From DATFVA01 sp963832715 (lineage in GTDB: Bacteria > Bacteroidota > Ignavibacteria > Ignavibacteriales > Ignavibacteriaceae), in NCBI GenBank assembly GCA_963832715.1, contig CAWHVB010000003.1, positions 416,832 through 480,831 on the forward strand: a DNA stretch of 64,000 bases, given 5' to 3'. Below, piece by piece: positions 1 to 9,237 of the stretch (position 1 is its first letter; each line of letters begins with the position of its first letter). A program made the translations under genes and the position numbers. The notes below the pieces were generated by a model that made no database searches, was not told where the DNA came from, and worked only from the letters and a program-made list of their open reading frames with translations.

Positions 1-200
1 GAACGATATCCTCTCCAGCCGCACTGCTTACACCTGTACAACTTCAGGAAAGTTATTCTCTTCACCATTTTCTCCCTCCAGTTGTGCGAATGAGACCTGT
101 ATATCGTACCGGAGGTTGAACATGAAGGACATCTCTCGAAAACCGGATTCTTCCTCTGAATGAAATTAAAGGATTTCATTTTGCTGACAGGGATTTCCAT
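1..200 (-). CDS. Partial zinc-ribbon protein (runs off left edge)
   Basis: An open frame begins at ATG 200 and continues past base 1, giving 66 residues. It contains two CxxC knuckles, CPSC and CKQC, separated by a basic stretch, then an aromatic GWRGYR segment. Paired CxxC knuckles are typical of small zinc-ribbon proteins, but no specific family can be named. A second in-frame ATG lies at 179. A purine-rich GGGAAAG precedes the first ATG. Its 3' end lies outside the window, so length and function are open. Confidence 0.5.
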   Translation of the reverse strand, partial: MEIPVSKMKSFNFIQRKNPVFERCPSCSTSGTIYRSHSHNWREKMVKRITFLKLYRCKQCGWRGYR

Positions 201-216
201 TTAATTATACTTTCCC

Positions 217-237
217 GAAAAGGAGTTATAACACTCC
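217..237 (-). terminator. Weak terminator-like hairpin after the S41 protease gene
   Basis: On the minus strand GGAGT pairs with ACTCC around a 6-nt loop and is followed by four T. It lies between the S41 stop and the next minus-strand gene. The stem is only 5 bp, so this is tentative. Confidence 0.3.
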
Positions 238-267
238 CCTTCCTCAGAGATTAAAATAAGATTTTTT

Positions 268-1920
268 TTAATGATAATTCAATAACCTGTTATATGTTGT
301 TGTATCCGCCAGCACAGATAAGGCTGCCTGGAACTGGGGATCATTATCCAGCGCTTCCTCAACCCGTCCCTCCGAACCGAGGTATCTTGCTGCAAGTTCA
401 GATTTCAATTCACGGACGATTTCATTCTTATATATTTTAAACTCGCTTCCGTCCAGCTGGCCGAATTGATCTTTGAGTTTTTTAAGTTCCGAACGAATAG
501 ATGAATCAAGTTTTTTATTATCAGCATCAGTGATGAGTTTATTCACCGCTTTTTCTGCCTCCGAACTATACTCAAAATGTTCATCCTTGAGATATTTTTC
601 AAATTCGGAAAATATCTTATCATCCTTTATTGATGAAAAAGGTGCATCCTGATGATTATAATAATAGTGATCGGCAAATTTAAAGAACATTCCCTTTGCA
701 AGAAGGTACTCCGTCACATCCCCGTCGATTTTATATTCAACAGTCGAATCAGGTGTGATTCCGCCTGCCCCATAAACCGGTCTCTTATTATCTGTAAGAT
801 ATTTACTGCTTAATATTGAATCAGCGTCGGTTATAACTTTATTGTTCTCAGCATAATTGATTTTCTGAATACATCTGCCGCTTGGAGTATAATATTTAGC
901 CGTAGTAATTTTCAGCGATGCATTATAATTCAAAGGTGTAATAGTCTGCACAAGACCTTTGCCGTAGGATTTCGTTCCGATGAGAACGCCCCTATCGTGA
1001 TCCTGCATAGCACCTGCCACAATTTCTGAAGCAGAGGCAGAGCCCTGGTTAATCAAAACAACAAGACGGGCCTGGCCTACAAGAGGTTCCTGGTCGGCAT
1101 AATAATGATTGATATTCGTATCGTCTCTTCCCTTTGTGGTAACGATAAGATCGCCTTTGGGCAAAAACTTATCACAGATATCGGCAGCAACGTCCAGTAG
1201 TCCTCCGGGGTTACCACGCAGATCAAGCACGATTGATTTAATTTCTCTTTTAGCTTTGAGCTCTTTAAGGGCGTCCAGAACTTCTGAAGCTGCCGAACGG
1301 CTGAAGCTTGAAAGTTTAAGATAAGCATTGCTGCTGTTCTCAGGCATAAAACCATAATAAGTAAGATTCTTAACTTTCACTTCCTCTCTGACAAGACTGA
1401 AGTTAATCGTATCACTTTCTTCATTTCTAACAATAGTAAGGTTTACGGTAGTACCAGGTTCGCCTTTAACGAGCTGGGATACATCATCTATATTTTCAGG
1501 GGTAATCGCAACACTATCGGCTGCGATTATTTCATCGCCGATCCTTATACCCTGCCGCTGAGCCGAGTAACCATCAAGTACTTCGACCACAGTAACCGAA
1601 TTCCCGCGGACACCTATAGAGACACCCACGCCTCCATATTTGCCGCTGGTTATAAGATCAATTTCATCCTTCTTATCACCGTCGATAAAAATGGTATAGG
1701 GATCGAGGGTATTAAGCATACCTTCAATACCTGCCCGCATAAACTGCTCGGGGTTTATATTGTCGACATAATTAAGAGAAATTTCTTTATACACCTTTCC
1801 GAACAGATCAATATTCTTGGAAATCTGGAAATAAACATCATCCTCACCGGGAAAGAATCCCGAAAATAATAAAATAACGAGGGCGCCCGTCAAATATGAT
1901 CTCCAGCTCTTTAATTTCAT
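268..1920 (-). CDS. S41 family C-terminal processing protease (CtpA/Prc-like)
   Basis: 550 aa. An N-terminal hydrophobic segment (about residues 8-23) would place it in the periplasm, tethered or exported. A PDZ domain (about 90-175) is followed by the S41 protease domain. The Ser/Lys dyad is visible as Ser296 in GSASASEI and Lys321 in SYGKG, with the 25-residue spacing of Prc/CtpA enzymes. These proteases trim or degrade envelope proteins from their C-termini. The gene starts 1 base after tmk ends and follows a YbbR gene, so it is probably last in a YbbR-tmk-S41 operon. The C-terminal ~130 residues are charged and helical. Family is sure; substrate unknown. Confidence 0.93.
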   Translation of the reverse strand: MKLKSWRSYLTGALVILLFSGFFPGEDDVYFQISKNIDLFGKVYKEISLNYVDNINPEQFMRAGIEGMLNTLDPYTIFIDGDKKDEIDLITSGKYGGVGVSIGVRGNSVTVVEVLDGYSAQRQGIRIGDEIIAADSVAITPENIDDVSQLVKGEPGTTVNLTIVRNEESDTINFSLVREEVKVKNLTYYGFMPENSSNAYLKLSSFSRSAASEVLDALKELKAKREIKSIVLDLRGNPGGLLDVAADICDKFLPKGDLIVTTKGRDDTNINHYYADQEPLVGQARLVVLINQGSASASEIVAGAMQDHDRGVLIGTKSYGKGLVQTITPLNYNASLKITTAKYYTPSGRCIQKINYAENNKVITDADSILSSKYLTDNKRPVYGAGGITPDSTVEYKIDGDVTEYLLAKGMFFKFADHYYYNHQDAPFSSIKDDKIFSEFEKYLKDEHFEYSSEAEKAVNKLITDADNKKLDSSIRSELKKLKDQFGQLDGSEFKIYKNEIVRELKSELAARYLGSEGRVEEALDNDPQFQAALSVLADTTTYNRLLNYH

Positions 1921-1921
1921 T

Positions 1922-2548
1922 TTACCTTATCTCCTTCTTCTCTAAAAAACTTATTTCTTCAAGAATATCATTATGAATTTCTTCGATAGATTTCATTCCG
2001 TCAATAACTTTAATTCTGCTTTCGTGATCTGCTATGTAAAGATAACCTGCGCGCACCCGTTCATAAAAAGATGAGTCAGAAACTTCAATCCTATCGGGAT
2101 CAAAATTCTGCATCATTTTTTTTCTTCTATCGGCTTCTTCAACAGTTATATCTATAAAGAAAGTTACATCCGGTACTGTGTCACCGATAGCCAGGCTATT
2201 TATATGATTTACCGATTCAATATCTATACCACGGCCAAAGCCCTGGTAGGCAGTTGTAGAATCATGGAATCTATCCGAAATTACATAGATTCTCCGACTA
2301 AGATAAGGCCTGATTTTTTCCCTAACCAGCTGAGCACGGGCCGCTGAAAACAGGAATATCTCCGTTTCCATAACCATATGGTAATGTTTTTTATCCAGAA
2401 GAATCGAACGTACCATTTCCGAAATTTCCGTTCCTCCCGGTTCGCGGATTATCTCGACCTCCTTTTTCTGATCCTGAAAAAATTTTTTAAGCAGTTCCAC
2501 CTGGGTAGATTTACCGCAAAAATCAATTCCTTCAAAAGTGATAAACAT
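1922..2548 (-). CDS. tmk: Thymidylate kinase
   Basis: 208 aa, normal length for the family. It phosphorylates dTMP to dTDP with ATP in the cytoplasm. The P-loop GIDFCGKST is at residues 7-15, a DRF motif follows the second beta strand (FVI-like SDRFHDSTTAYQG), and a lid-like RKKMM stretch lies near residue 142. The Cys in the P-loop is an unusual choice at a position often occupied by G or A. ATG start at 2548. It sits between a YbbR-like gene (18 bp upstream) and the S41 protease (1 bp downstream). Confidence 0.95.
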   Translation of the reverse strand: MFITFEGIDFCGKSTQVELLKKFFQDQKKEVEIIREPGGTEISEMVRSILLDKKHYHMVMETEIFLFSAARAQLVREKIRPYLSRRIYVISDRFHDSTTAYQGFGRGIDIESVNHINSLAIGDTVPDVTFFIDITVEEADRRKKMMQNFDPDRIEVSDSSFYERVRAGYLYIADHESRIKVIDGMKSIEEIHNDILEEISFLEKKEIR

Positions 2549-2566
2549 AGAGGATTATCTTTCTTT

Positions 2567-3478
2567 TCAGTTAAATTTTTTGATAATATATCTCAACCGC
2601 TCGGGTTTAGTGAATTCAAGCTCTGTGTTTTCCGGCAGTTCGATTTTAGGGGGAATACTTCCAAGAGTATCCAGAACAATATCACGATAATTTACGTAGG
2701 CTTTTATTTTATCCCGGCTCATCTTACCTAATATTTCAATGCCGGCTCTTACACCCACCGAGATTTTATTGGGAAGAAGTACAACATCTCTATCGATAGG
2801 CTGATCGACAATATTTACATCAATTCCTTCAAAATTTTTATCTACTATCTTCTGAACATCCAGGTTTACCTGCACTTCCCTGTCCTTATATATAACCCCG
2901 GGTAAATCCTCCAGAGAGACCTGTCCGGTTGTCTGATCATCAAGTTTTCCAAAGCTTTGCCTTTTGGTATAAACGAACGTAAGGTTTCTGACTACACTTT
3001 TAGGTCCGTAAAGAGTTGTAGAATCGGGGGTGATCTTAATAGGGGAAGCCAGTCCGTACCCGGGTTTATACGCAAGATCAAGGTCGGGTATAATAGCAAC
3101 TTTTCTCATATAGTCTTTTTCAACATAAAAAGACAAAGTATCAGGAGTCATATCAATGACCTCAATATCGGAGGAGAGCCACTGATTCTCACCGAGAAAG
3201 TTATAGAGGTTGACATTTATCTTTCCGCTATCCTCCACAGAAATGGTATAATCAGACTTCGTACTGAGATTTACACCAAGAAGCTTCCAGCCTTTTCCTT
3301 TAAGTTTAACGGATATAAAATCGGGGATATTAGATGCAGTAGAGTACCCGATGGGGAAATTAACAAGTTTAACAGGCACATTAACCGTAGCATAATAGTC
3401 ATTCGACAAAGAAATAGATATCCAGAGGATAATTGAAAAAATTACAGATAATACTACTATATGCAGATTTTTTTTCAT
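2567..3478 (-). CDS. YbbR-like domain protein (CdaR-type, membrane anchored)
   Basis: 303 aa with one N-terminal membrane segment (about residues 6-25) and then beta-rich repeats with the FPIGY-type strand pattern of YbbR domains (about 30-110, 115-205, 210-290). In Firmicutes the family member CdaR regulates the c-di-AMP cyclase CdaA, but no cyclase gene is next to it here, so a regulatory role cannot be claimed. It starts just downstream of a terminator that isolates it from the microcompartment genes, and probably heads the YbbR-tmk-S41 transcript. Confidence 0.8.
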   Translation of the reverse strand: MKKNLHIVVLSVIFSIILWISISLSNDYYATVNVPVKLVNFPIGYSTASNIPDFISVKLKGKGWKLLGVNLSTKSDYTISVEDSGKINVNLYNFLGENQWLSSDIEVIDMTPDTLSFYVEKDYMRKVAIIPDLDLAYKPGYGLASPIKITPDSTTLYGPKSVVRNLTFVYTKRQSFGKLDDQTTGQVSLEDLPGVIYKDREVQVNLDVQKIVDKNFEGIDVNIVDQPIDRDVVLLPNKISVGVRAGIEILGKMSRDKIKAYVNYRDIVLDTLGSIPPKIELPENTELEFTKPERLRYIIKKFN

Positions 3479-3491
3479 TTCTTAAATATAA

Positions 3492-3521
3492 ATAAAAAAA
3501 CTCCACCATAAAGCGGAGTTT
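3492..3521 (-). terminator. Rho-independent terminator after the microcompartment genes
   Basis: On the minus strand AAACTCC pairs with GGAGTTT (7 bp, 10-nt loop) and runs directly into a seven-T tract. It lies 25 bp past the stop of the extended shell-protein gene and just before the YbbR start, so it closes the two-gene BMC unit. Confidence 0.8.
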
Positions 3522-3545
3522 CTAAATCTGATATAATTGTTAAGC

Positions 3546-4334
3546 TCAGAACAGTTTCCTGAAATAGTCTAACAGTTTATTTCTGTTAGCCCGCGAAATT
3601 TCTCTTCCCTGGATCGGGAATCCGTCGGTAGCGCGAGCGTGTTTCCGCAACTGGTGGACATTAAGTTTTTCCAGTTCTTCAAGTGAGACCCGTTCAACAG
3701 GGCTTTCAGGTTTTAATTCTTTCTTAACCGACTCTTTTTCGGGTTTGATTCCGAGGGCTTCCCTCCTCAACTGTTCGAGGTGATCCGTTGTACCGGTAAA
3801 TAAATTTTCACTAACCTGTGATTCTTTAATTTCAGCTATCTTTCCAGCAGGATTTTTTTTAACCGGTTTCTCTTTTTTAACTTTCTGCTGCGGCTCCTCT
3901 TTCTTCACAGGAGTCTGCACCGCTTCTTCTGCAGAAACTGATCCGGATTCCTCCTTCAGCTTGACATCCGCTTCCTCTTTTACCTCTACTTCCGGTTCTT
4001 TCTTTGCAGCAGGCTTCTCAGAAGGCCGTGAAATTTTTCTTTCCGGAACACCGCCGTCATCATCTATACCGGGGATCATAGCAACCATCTGTGAATCAGG
4101 CTGGGGAATTACATGAACAGAGACGAGCTCACCGACCCTTCTTGCTGCTGCTGCTCCAGCATCGACGGAGGCTTTAACAGCCGCAACATCGCCGACAACT
4201 TTAATTGTTACAAGTGCAGGGTTGGTTACTTCTTTACCAATCAGAGTAACGTTTGATGTCTTAACCATGGCATCCGCTGCCTCAATAGCAGCGACGAGAC
4301 CACGGGTCTCTACCAAACCTAATGCTTTAGGCAT
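3546..4334 (-). CDS. BMC-H shell protein with long charged C-terminal extension
   Basis: 262 aa. Residues 1-~92 form a bacterial microcompartment (BMC, Pfam PF00936) domain: the start GLVETRGLVAAIEAADAMVK and the GELVSVHVIPQP ending are typical of PduA/EutM/CsoS1-like hexamer-forming shell proteins. After that come ~120 residues rich in K, E, P (about 95-212) with no predicted fold, then a C-terminal ~48-residue helical piece (SLEELEKLNVHQLRKHAR, then ANRNKLLDYF). That last piece resembles the helix-extension-helix of Rho N-terminal/SAP-like domains; this is my inference. The extension could recruit cargo or nucleic acid, or attach the shell. Gap to the first shell gene is 3 bp. No microcompartment enzymes are in the window. 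Confidence 0.9.
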   Translation of the reverse strand: MPKALGLVETRGLVAAIEAADAMVKTSNVTLIGKEVTNPALVTIKVVGDVAAVKASVDAGAAAARRVGELVSVHVIPQPDSQMVAMIPGIDDDGGVPERKISRPSEKPAAKKEPEVEVKEEADVKLKEESGSVSAEEAVQTPVKKEEPQQKVKKEKPVKKNPAGKIAEIKESQVSENLFTGTTDHLEQLRREALGIKPEKESVKKELKPESPVERVSLEELEKLNVHQLRKHARATDGFPIQGREISRANRNKLLDYFRKLF

Positions 4335-4337
4335 ATC

Positions 4338-4616
4338 TTACTTTCTTTTCGGCAGTATTGACTCTACTTCGGTATGCGGGCGCGGAATTACATGAACTGA
4401 GACTAACTCGCCAACTCTCTGGGCGGCAGCGGCACCGGCATCAGTAGCTGCTTTAACAGCACCGACATCCCCTCTAACCATTACAGTTACATACCCGCCT
4501 CCGATAGTTTCTTTTCCAAGCAACTCTACCTTAGCGGCTTTAACCATTGCATCGGCAGCTTCAATAGCTCCGACCAACCCCTTGGTTTCGATCATTCCCA
4601 GTGCATCAAGTGACAT
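4338..4616 (-). CDS. BMC-H microcompartment shell protein (PduA/EutM/CsoS1-like)
   Basis: 92 aa, the usual length of a single-domain hexameric shell protein. GMIETKGLVGAIEAADAMVK at the N-terminus and GELVSVHVIPRPH near the end match the family; the loop after beta-2 (IGGGYVTVMVRGDVG) would line the central pore. It is the first gene of a two-gene unit, with GGGAG 7 bases before the ATG and a TTGACA/TATTTT promoter-like signal upstream. It is about 60 percent identical by eye to the BMC domain of its neighbour, suggesting tandem duplication. Shell proteins of this class are known from carboxysomes and catabolic compartments; the type cannot be told here. Confidence 0.95.
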   Translation of the reverse strand: MSLDALGMIETKGLVGAIEAADAMVKAAKVELLGKETIGGGYVTVMVRGDVGAVKAATDAGAAAAQRVGELVSVHVIPRPHTEVESILPKRK

Positions 4617-4650
4617 AAACGTGCTCCCAATATTGAATTTATGATGTTCG

Positions 4651-4679
4651 AAAATAGCTTATCAGCTAATAAATGTCAA
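4651..4679 (-). promoter_or_regulatory. Candidate sigma70-type promoter of the BMC gene pair
   Basis: On the minus strand TTGACA (4679-4674) and TATTTT (4656-4651) are separated by 17 bases, about 35 bases before the ATG of the first shell gene. The -35 overlaps the ruvX stop codon. The spacing is ideal; the -10 is imperfect. Together with the downstream terminator it suggests the two shell genes can be transcribed apart from ruvX. Confidence 0.45.
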
Positions 4680-5113
4680 TTTAAAGTATTCAGGTATTCC
4701 TGTAAAATTATTGCGGCAGAATTACTATCGAGCAGACCCTTGTTTCTTCTTTTTGATTTTTTTGTCACCGATTCAAGTATTTTCTCCTGAGCCATTACAG
4801 AAGTATATCTTTCATCCCAGAAAATAATTTCAATTTTAAATTTCTTCGACAGTTCCTTTGAGAATTTTTCCACTTTGCCGGCGACCTCTGATTTACTACC
4901 GCTGTCGTCCATCGGGTACCCCAAAATTATCTTATCTACATTTTTTTCTTCAATAATTTTCTTAAAATCATTCCAGAAATTCTGATCATTATTCAATGTT
5001 TTATAAGGATAGGCAAAAATCCTCAGGGGATCACTTAAGGCAAGACCGATTCTTTTAGATCCGAAATCGATGCCCAGTACCCTGGAGTGTTCATCAAACT
5101 GATCTCCGGGCAT
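4676..5113 (-). CDS. ruvX: Putative pre-16S rRNA nuclease / Holliday-junction resolvase RuvX (YqgF)
   Basis: 145 aa, RNase H-like fold. The first acidic residue is in the LGIDFGSKRIGLAL strand (about residues 13-26), ERYTS (about 101-105) supplies the Glu, and LLDSNSAAIILQEYL near the C-terminus carries the final Asp. Family members process the 5' end of 16S rRNA and have been proposed as Holliday junction resolvases. Its ATG overlaps the stop of the rel ACT domain by one base (TGATG), so it is translationally coupled to rel. The assignment is secure; the physiological role is debated for the family. Confidence 0.92.
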   Translation of the reverse strand: MPGDQFDEHSRVLGIDFGSKRIGLALSDPLRIFAYPYKTLNNDQNFWNDFKKIIEEKNVDKIILGYPMDDSGSKSEVAGKVEKFSKELSKKFKIEIIFWDERYTSVMAQEKILESVTKKSKRRNKGLLDSNSAAIILQEYLNTLN

Positions 5114-7286
5114 CAGGCTCCTTCAAATCTTTCAACCGAATAAATACCTTTGAGCTTTTTAAGTCTTTCTATTATTCTTGAAAGGTGCTCCAGATTATGG
5201 ACATAGAGAGTTACGCTGCCCTCAAAAGTTGAGTCGCTGGTATTTATATTAATTGATTTAATATTTGTATTCTGATAAGCTACAATAGCATGGGAAATTT
5301 CATTTAATAATCCGGGTGAATCCTCACCCATAACCGTAAGCCCTGCCACAAATAAATTCCCTTCACCTTCCGGCCATTGAATCGGGATCAGCTTACTGGG
5401 ATCATTTTCTGAAATCCGGATCAGGTTCGGACAAGTCTTCCGGTGTACTTTGATCCCCTCCCCGATCGTTATGTAGCCGATAACGGGATCACCCGGAATC
5501 GGGTTGCAGCATTTCGCATAGGAGTAGAGGATTTTTGTTTTCTTTCCTTCGACGAGGACACCGCCGATATCACGCCTTGCAGTTTTTGCAAAATCTTCAA
5601 ACTCAAGAACGGGAGCAGCCTCTTTCTTCTCTTCTTTGGATTTTGTAGCAGTAAGGACTTCATCAAGATTAACTTTTCCCTGGGCAATCGATTTAAAAAG
5701 GTTCTTGTATTTTCAAATTTCAAGTCGGAAGTAAGCTTAGCAAGATCATCCGGGGTAAATGATAATTTCATCTTTTTAATCTTTTTGTCCCAGATTTCCT
5801 TACCGCCTTTAACTATATCATCTTCCTCTTTATTGATCCACTTACGGACAGCAGATTTGGCTTTATGGGTGACAACAAATTTCACCCAGTTTTTATTAGG
5901 ATGCTGGTTTTTAGAGGTAATGATCTCAAGCTGGTCACCGCTATGAAGTATTGTGTCAAGCGGAACAATCCTGCCGTTCACCTTTGCTCCGATACAATGA
6001 AAACCGACCTTCGAGTGGATTTCAAATGCGAAATCGACAGGAGTTGAATGGACAGGAAGACGCCTCAAATCTCCTTTTGGTGTAAACACGTAAATCTCGT
6101 CCTGATAAAGGTTTAGCTTAAAACTCTCAAGCAGATCTTTTCTTGCTTCATCCCTTGAAGCATTCTCAAAAATATCCCTTATCCAGTTTACCCAGTTCTC
6201 CAGATCCTTGTCGCTTGCAGTTTTACTCTCTTTATACCGCCAATGGGCTGCCACACCTTTTTCAGCAACTTCATGCATCTTCGCTGTCCGGATCTGGACT
6301 TCGACCAGCCGTCCCTCAGGGCCTACAACAGTTGTATGAATTGACTGGTAATTATTTGTTTTAGGGATCGAGATATAATCTTTAAACCTATCGGGTACAG
6401 GCAGGTAGATCTGGTTAACAATACCGAGGGTAGTATAACATTCATTAGCGTTTTCTGTATCGAGAATAACCCTGATTGCGAAAAGGTCATATATTTCTTC
6501 AAAAGGTTTATTCCTGCGCACCATCTTCCTGTATATGGAATAAAGGTGTTTAGGTCTGCCGCTAACCTCGTATTTGAACTTATACTCATCGAGCTTTTCA
6601 AGAATCGGTTCAGTAAACTTCTTTATGTAGGCTTCACGTTCTTTCCTTTTATTCTTTACCTTATCAACGAGTTCTTCATAAGCCTCCCTGTTAAGGTATT
6701 TAAATGAGAGATCTTCAAGTTCCCATTTAACCCTTCCAAGACCAAACCTATGAGCGAAGGGAGCATATATCTCAAGAGTTTCCTGAGCAATCCGCCGCTG
6801 TTTATCGGGATTAACAAACTCCAGAGTTCGCATATTGTGGAGTCTGTCAGCAAATTTAACCAGGATCACCCTGACATCCTTAACCATAGAGAGGAGCAGT
6901 TTCCTGTAGTTTTCCGCTACAGTAATCTCCTGTCCCTTAAATATTCCGCTAATTTTAGTAACGCCGTCAACTATTTCTGCCACTTCTTTTCCGAACTCTT
7001 TAGACAGCAGATCCAGATTAAGTTCTGTATCTTCGACAACATCGTGGAGCAAGGTGCTGGCAATAGTTATATCATCAAGAGGCAGTTCTTCGGCTACGAT
7101 TATTGCCACCTGGTAAGGATGGGTAAAATACGGCTCACCGGAAGCACGCAGATCGTGCTTGTGCGCCTCAAGCGAAAACTCAAAGCTTTTCTTAATTAAT
7201 GCATCATCAACTACTGGCAGATTTTTATGACAAAGTGCCAGCAGATCATCCAGCATTTTCTGATATTTCGGTTCCAGAACGCTCAT
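5113..7286 (-). CDS. rel: Bifunctional (p)ppGpp synthetase/hydrolase, frameshifted as given
   Basis: RelA/SpoT homologue. Reading from 7286: HD hydrolase domain with LLHDVVEDTE (about residues 75-90), synthetase domain with RFKDYI, the RxKD form seen in bifunctional enzymes, and a TGS domain (about 395-455). Near 5712 the frame breaks: the first frame runs to a stop at 5469 with a nonsense tail, while the -1 frame continues in perfect family order through KCCNPIPGD and HRKTC (zinc-finger-like/conserved Cys region) to the C-terminal ACT domain ending at 5113. Adding one base restores 724 codons, a normal Rel length. So either the enzyme lost its regulatory C-terminus, or the base is a sequence error. 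Coupled to ruvX. Confidence 0.92.
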
Positions 7287-7564
7287 ATTTGGGTAATACG
7301 CTAAAAATTTATACTACAGATAACATACTATATTTATTAGAATGGTGAAAGTCAACAGGATATAATCCAAATAATCATTTGCATAACAGGTGTGATTTTC
7401 AGGGATCAACTCATTCAGGTTTATATAAACTAAAACTCCATCTTCATTTATACAGAAAGAGAGCAAAATGGTTCCTTAAAAGCCAATATACCATTTGATT
7501 CGCTGTCTATTTTGCGAGGACCAATTTTATGATAGGCTGCTGCGGAACAAGCAGACAGCTCAAT

Positions 7565-8572
7565 TTATTGCAGCGATGAAAGCCGGCTTTTTAATTCCTC
7601 TACTCTCTTCAGCCGGTCTTCTAGTTTTGAACGCACTTCATCACTTAAGCTAACCGAAAGGATCTCGTCACAGAGCAAGGCTGCCTTCTGATTTTCACCA
7701 ATCTTTATGTACTGCTGAGCCATCAGGTGTTTGAGTACGATTTCATTGTAATGATTCAGATTAGGGGGATAGGACTCAAGAATTTTCTGATATACACTGA
7801 TAGCTTTTACAGCGTCCAGGTCTTCATAGGCTCTTCCAAGTCCCCATTCAAAAAACCTGCTCCCGGGATATTTTTTAAGAGCATTTTCAGCAAGTTCTGC
7901 AGCTTTACTATATTTTATCTGATCGATATAAATCCATATCAGCGAGTTGATGGCCAGGTATGTATTATAAGTCGAATGATCTATTGACTTCTCAAGAAGG
8001 TTTATCCCTTCCGCTCTCTCATCCTTATAACCGGGAATCCATTCGAGAAATTCTGTTTTCCTGCTCTTCCAATATTTATAAGTACCGATGGCGATATACG
8101 CTTCATAAAAATTCTCATCCATTGAGGCAAGTTCACTGAAATCCTCAAGAGCATCAGCACCGGACGACAATGAACTCATCCACTGACCATTAAGGGCTTT
8201 AAAGTATGCCAGGTACCCTTCAGACAGACCCAGAAAATATTTATTCCAGGGATTATTCTTATCAGCATTTATAAGCAGGCGCGATTGTTCTTCAGCAAGG
8301 TTAAGGAGAGAATCAATATAAACTGCATCATACTCGCTGCCATAGTCATAAGATTCAGCTATACTTACAGCAGCGCAATAAATTCTGCCGAGAGGAAGAC
8401 GGGGATAATTATGGTCAAGTTTTTTGAAAGTAATTTCTGCAGAAGAATAATCCTGAAGGATAATCTGACTGATCCCGGATTTCAGAGTTGAATCCACCGA
8501 ATGGCCGGGATAGGTCTGGCATAAGCCCGGGACCGGAAATAAGAATATTACTGCCAGGATAATAGTCTTCAC
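7565..8572 (-). CDS. Secreted tetratricopeptide-repeat protein
   Basis: About 335 aa with a hydrophobic export signal (VKTIILAVIFLFPVPGLCQ) followed by helical repeats that fit TPR units, for example the segments around YSSAEITFKKL, YSKAAELAENALKKYPG and AISVYQKILESYPP. The frame is open upstream to 8638, but the GTG at 8572, two bases after the upp stop, puts the signal peptide at the very N-terminus and is the better start. A lipoprotein lipobox is not clear (GLCQ could serve as one, with Cys at about 18). It is last in the der-reductase-upp transcript. Function unknown. Confidence 0.7.
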   Translation of the reverse strand: MKTIILAVIFLFPVPGLCQTYPGHSVDSTLKSGISQIILQDYSSAEITFKKLDHNYPRLPLGRIYCAAVSIAESYDYGSEYDAVYIDSLLNLAEEQSRLLINADKNNPWNKYFLGLSEGYLAYFKALNGQWMSSLSSGADALEDFSELASMDENFYEAYIAIGTYKYWKSRKTEFLEWIPGYKDERAEGINLLEKSIDHSTYNTYLAINSLIWIYIDQIKYSKAAELAENALKKYPGSRFFEWGLGRAYEDLDAVKAISVYQKILESYPPNLNHYNEIVLKHLMAQQYIKIGENQKAALLCDEILSVSLSDEVRSKLEDRLKRVEELKSRLSSLQ

Positions 8573-8573
8573 A

Positions 8574-9227
8574 TTAAAGTGTTCCAAAAGTACGGTCGCC
8601 GGCATCTCCCAAACCCGGCAGGATATAACCTTTATCATTAAGTTCTCTGTCCAGCGCTGTGGTGAAGAGATCTATGTCGGGATGTTTTTCAAAGACTCTT
8701 TTTATTCCTTCGGGAGCAGAAACGAGTGAGGCGAAAGTACAATCAGTTATGCCGCTGTTCTTCAATTTTGATATTGCTGCTATTACACTGCCGCCTGTTG
8801 CCAGCATAGGATCGAGTATTATCATCTTTGTATTTGCCTTAGTAGAAGGTATCTTAAAATAATAACTATTGGGTTCTAAAGTTTTTTCATTTCTTTCCAG
8901 GCCGATATGACCGACTTTAGCATCGGGAATCACCTCAAGGAACCCGTTTACCATTCCGAGTCCTGCCCGCAATATAGGGACGAGTATTATTTCCTGCGAC
9001 AGCCGGTACCCGGTTGTTTTCTCAAGCGGTGTTTCGATCTCAATTTCCTGCACTTTAAATTTTTTACTGATCTCTATAGCAAGGATAATTGATAACCGGT
9101 TAACAGCGGCACGGAAAAATTCAGGGCTGGTATTTTTATCCCTAAGCTGAGTCAGTTCTCTTTTGACAATCGGGTTGTCAAGAAGAGTAAAGTTTTTGTA
9201 TTCCGGTTCCATTTTCATTGACTTCAT
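8574..9227 (-). CDS. upp: Uracil phosphoribosyltransferase
   Basis: 217 aa. It makes UMP from uracil and PRPP (pyrimidine salvage). The PRPP loop is visible as MIILDPMLATGGSVIAAI, and the C-terminal uracil-binding region as GYILPGLGDAGDRTFGT. Three Met codons lie within the first six residues, so the exact start may be at 9227, 9218 or 9212. It starts 10 bp after a flavin reductase gene on the same strand. Confidence 0.96.
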   Translation of the reverse strand: MKSMKMEPEYKNFTLLDNPIVKRELTQLRDKNTSPEFFRAAVNRLSIILAIEISKKFKVQEIEIETPLEKTTGYRLSQEIILVPILRAGLGMVNGFLEVIPDAKVGHIGLERNEKTLEPNSYYFKIPSTKANTKMIILDPMLATGGSVIAAISKLKNSGITDCTFASLVSAPEGIKRVFEKHPDIDLFTTALDRELNDKGYILPGLGDAGDRTFGTL

Positions 9228-9237
9228 TGTAGAAAAA

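Noticed and set aside
5690..5730. Programmed -1 frameshift in rel
   Set aside because: ACC TTT TTA AAT is a weak slippery site, no stimulatory structure is evident, and other genes show similar indels.
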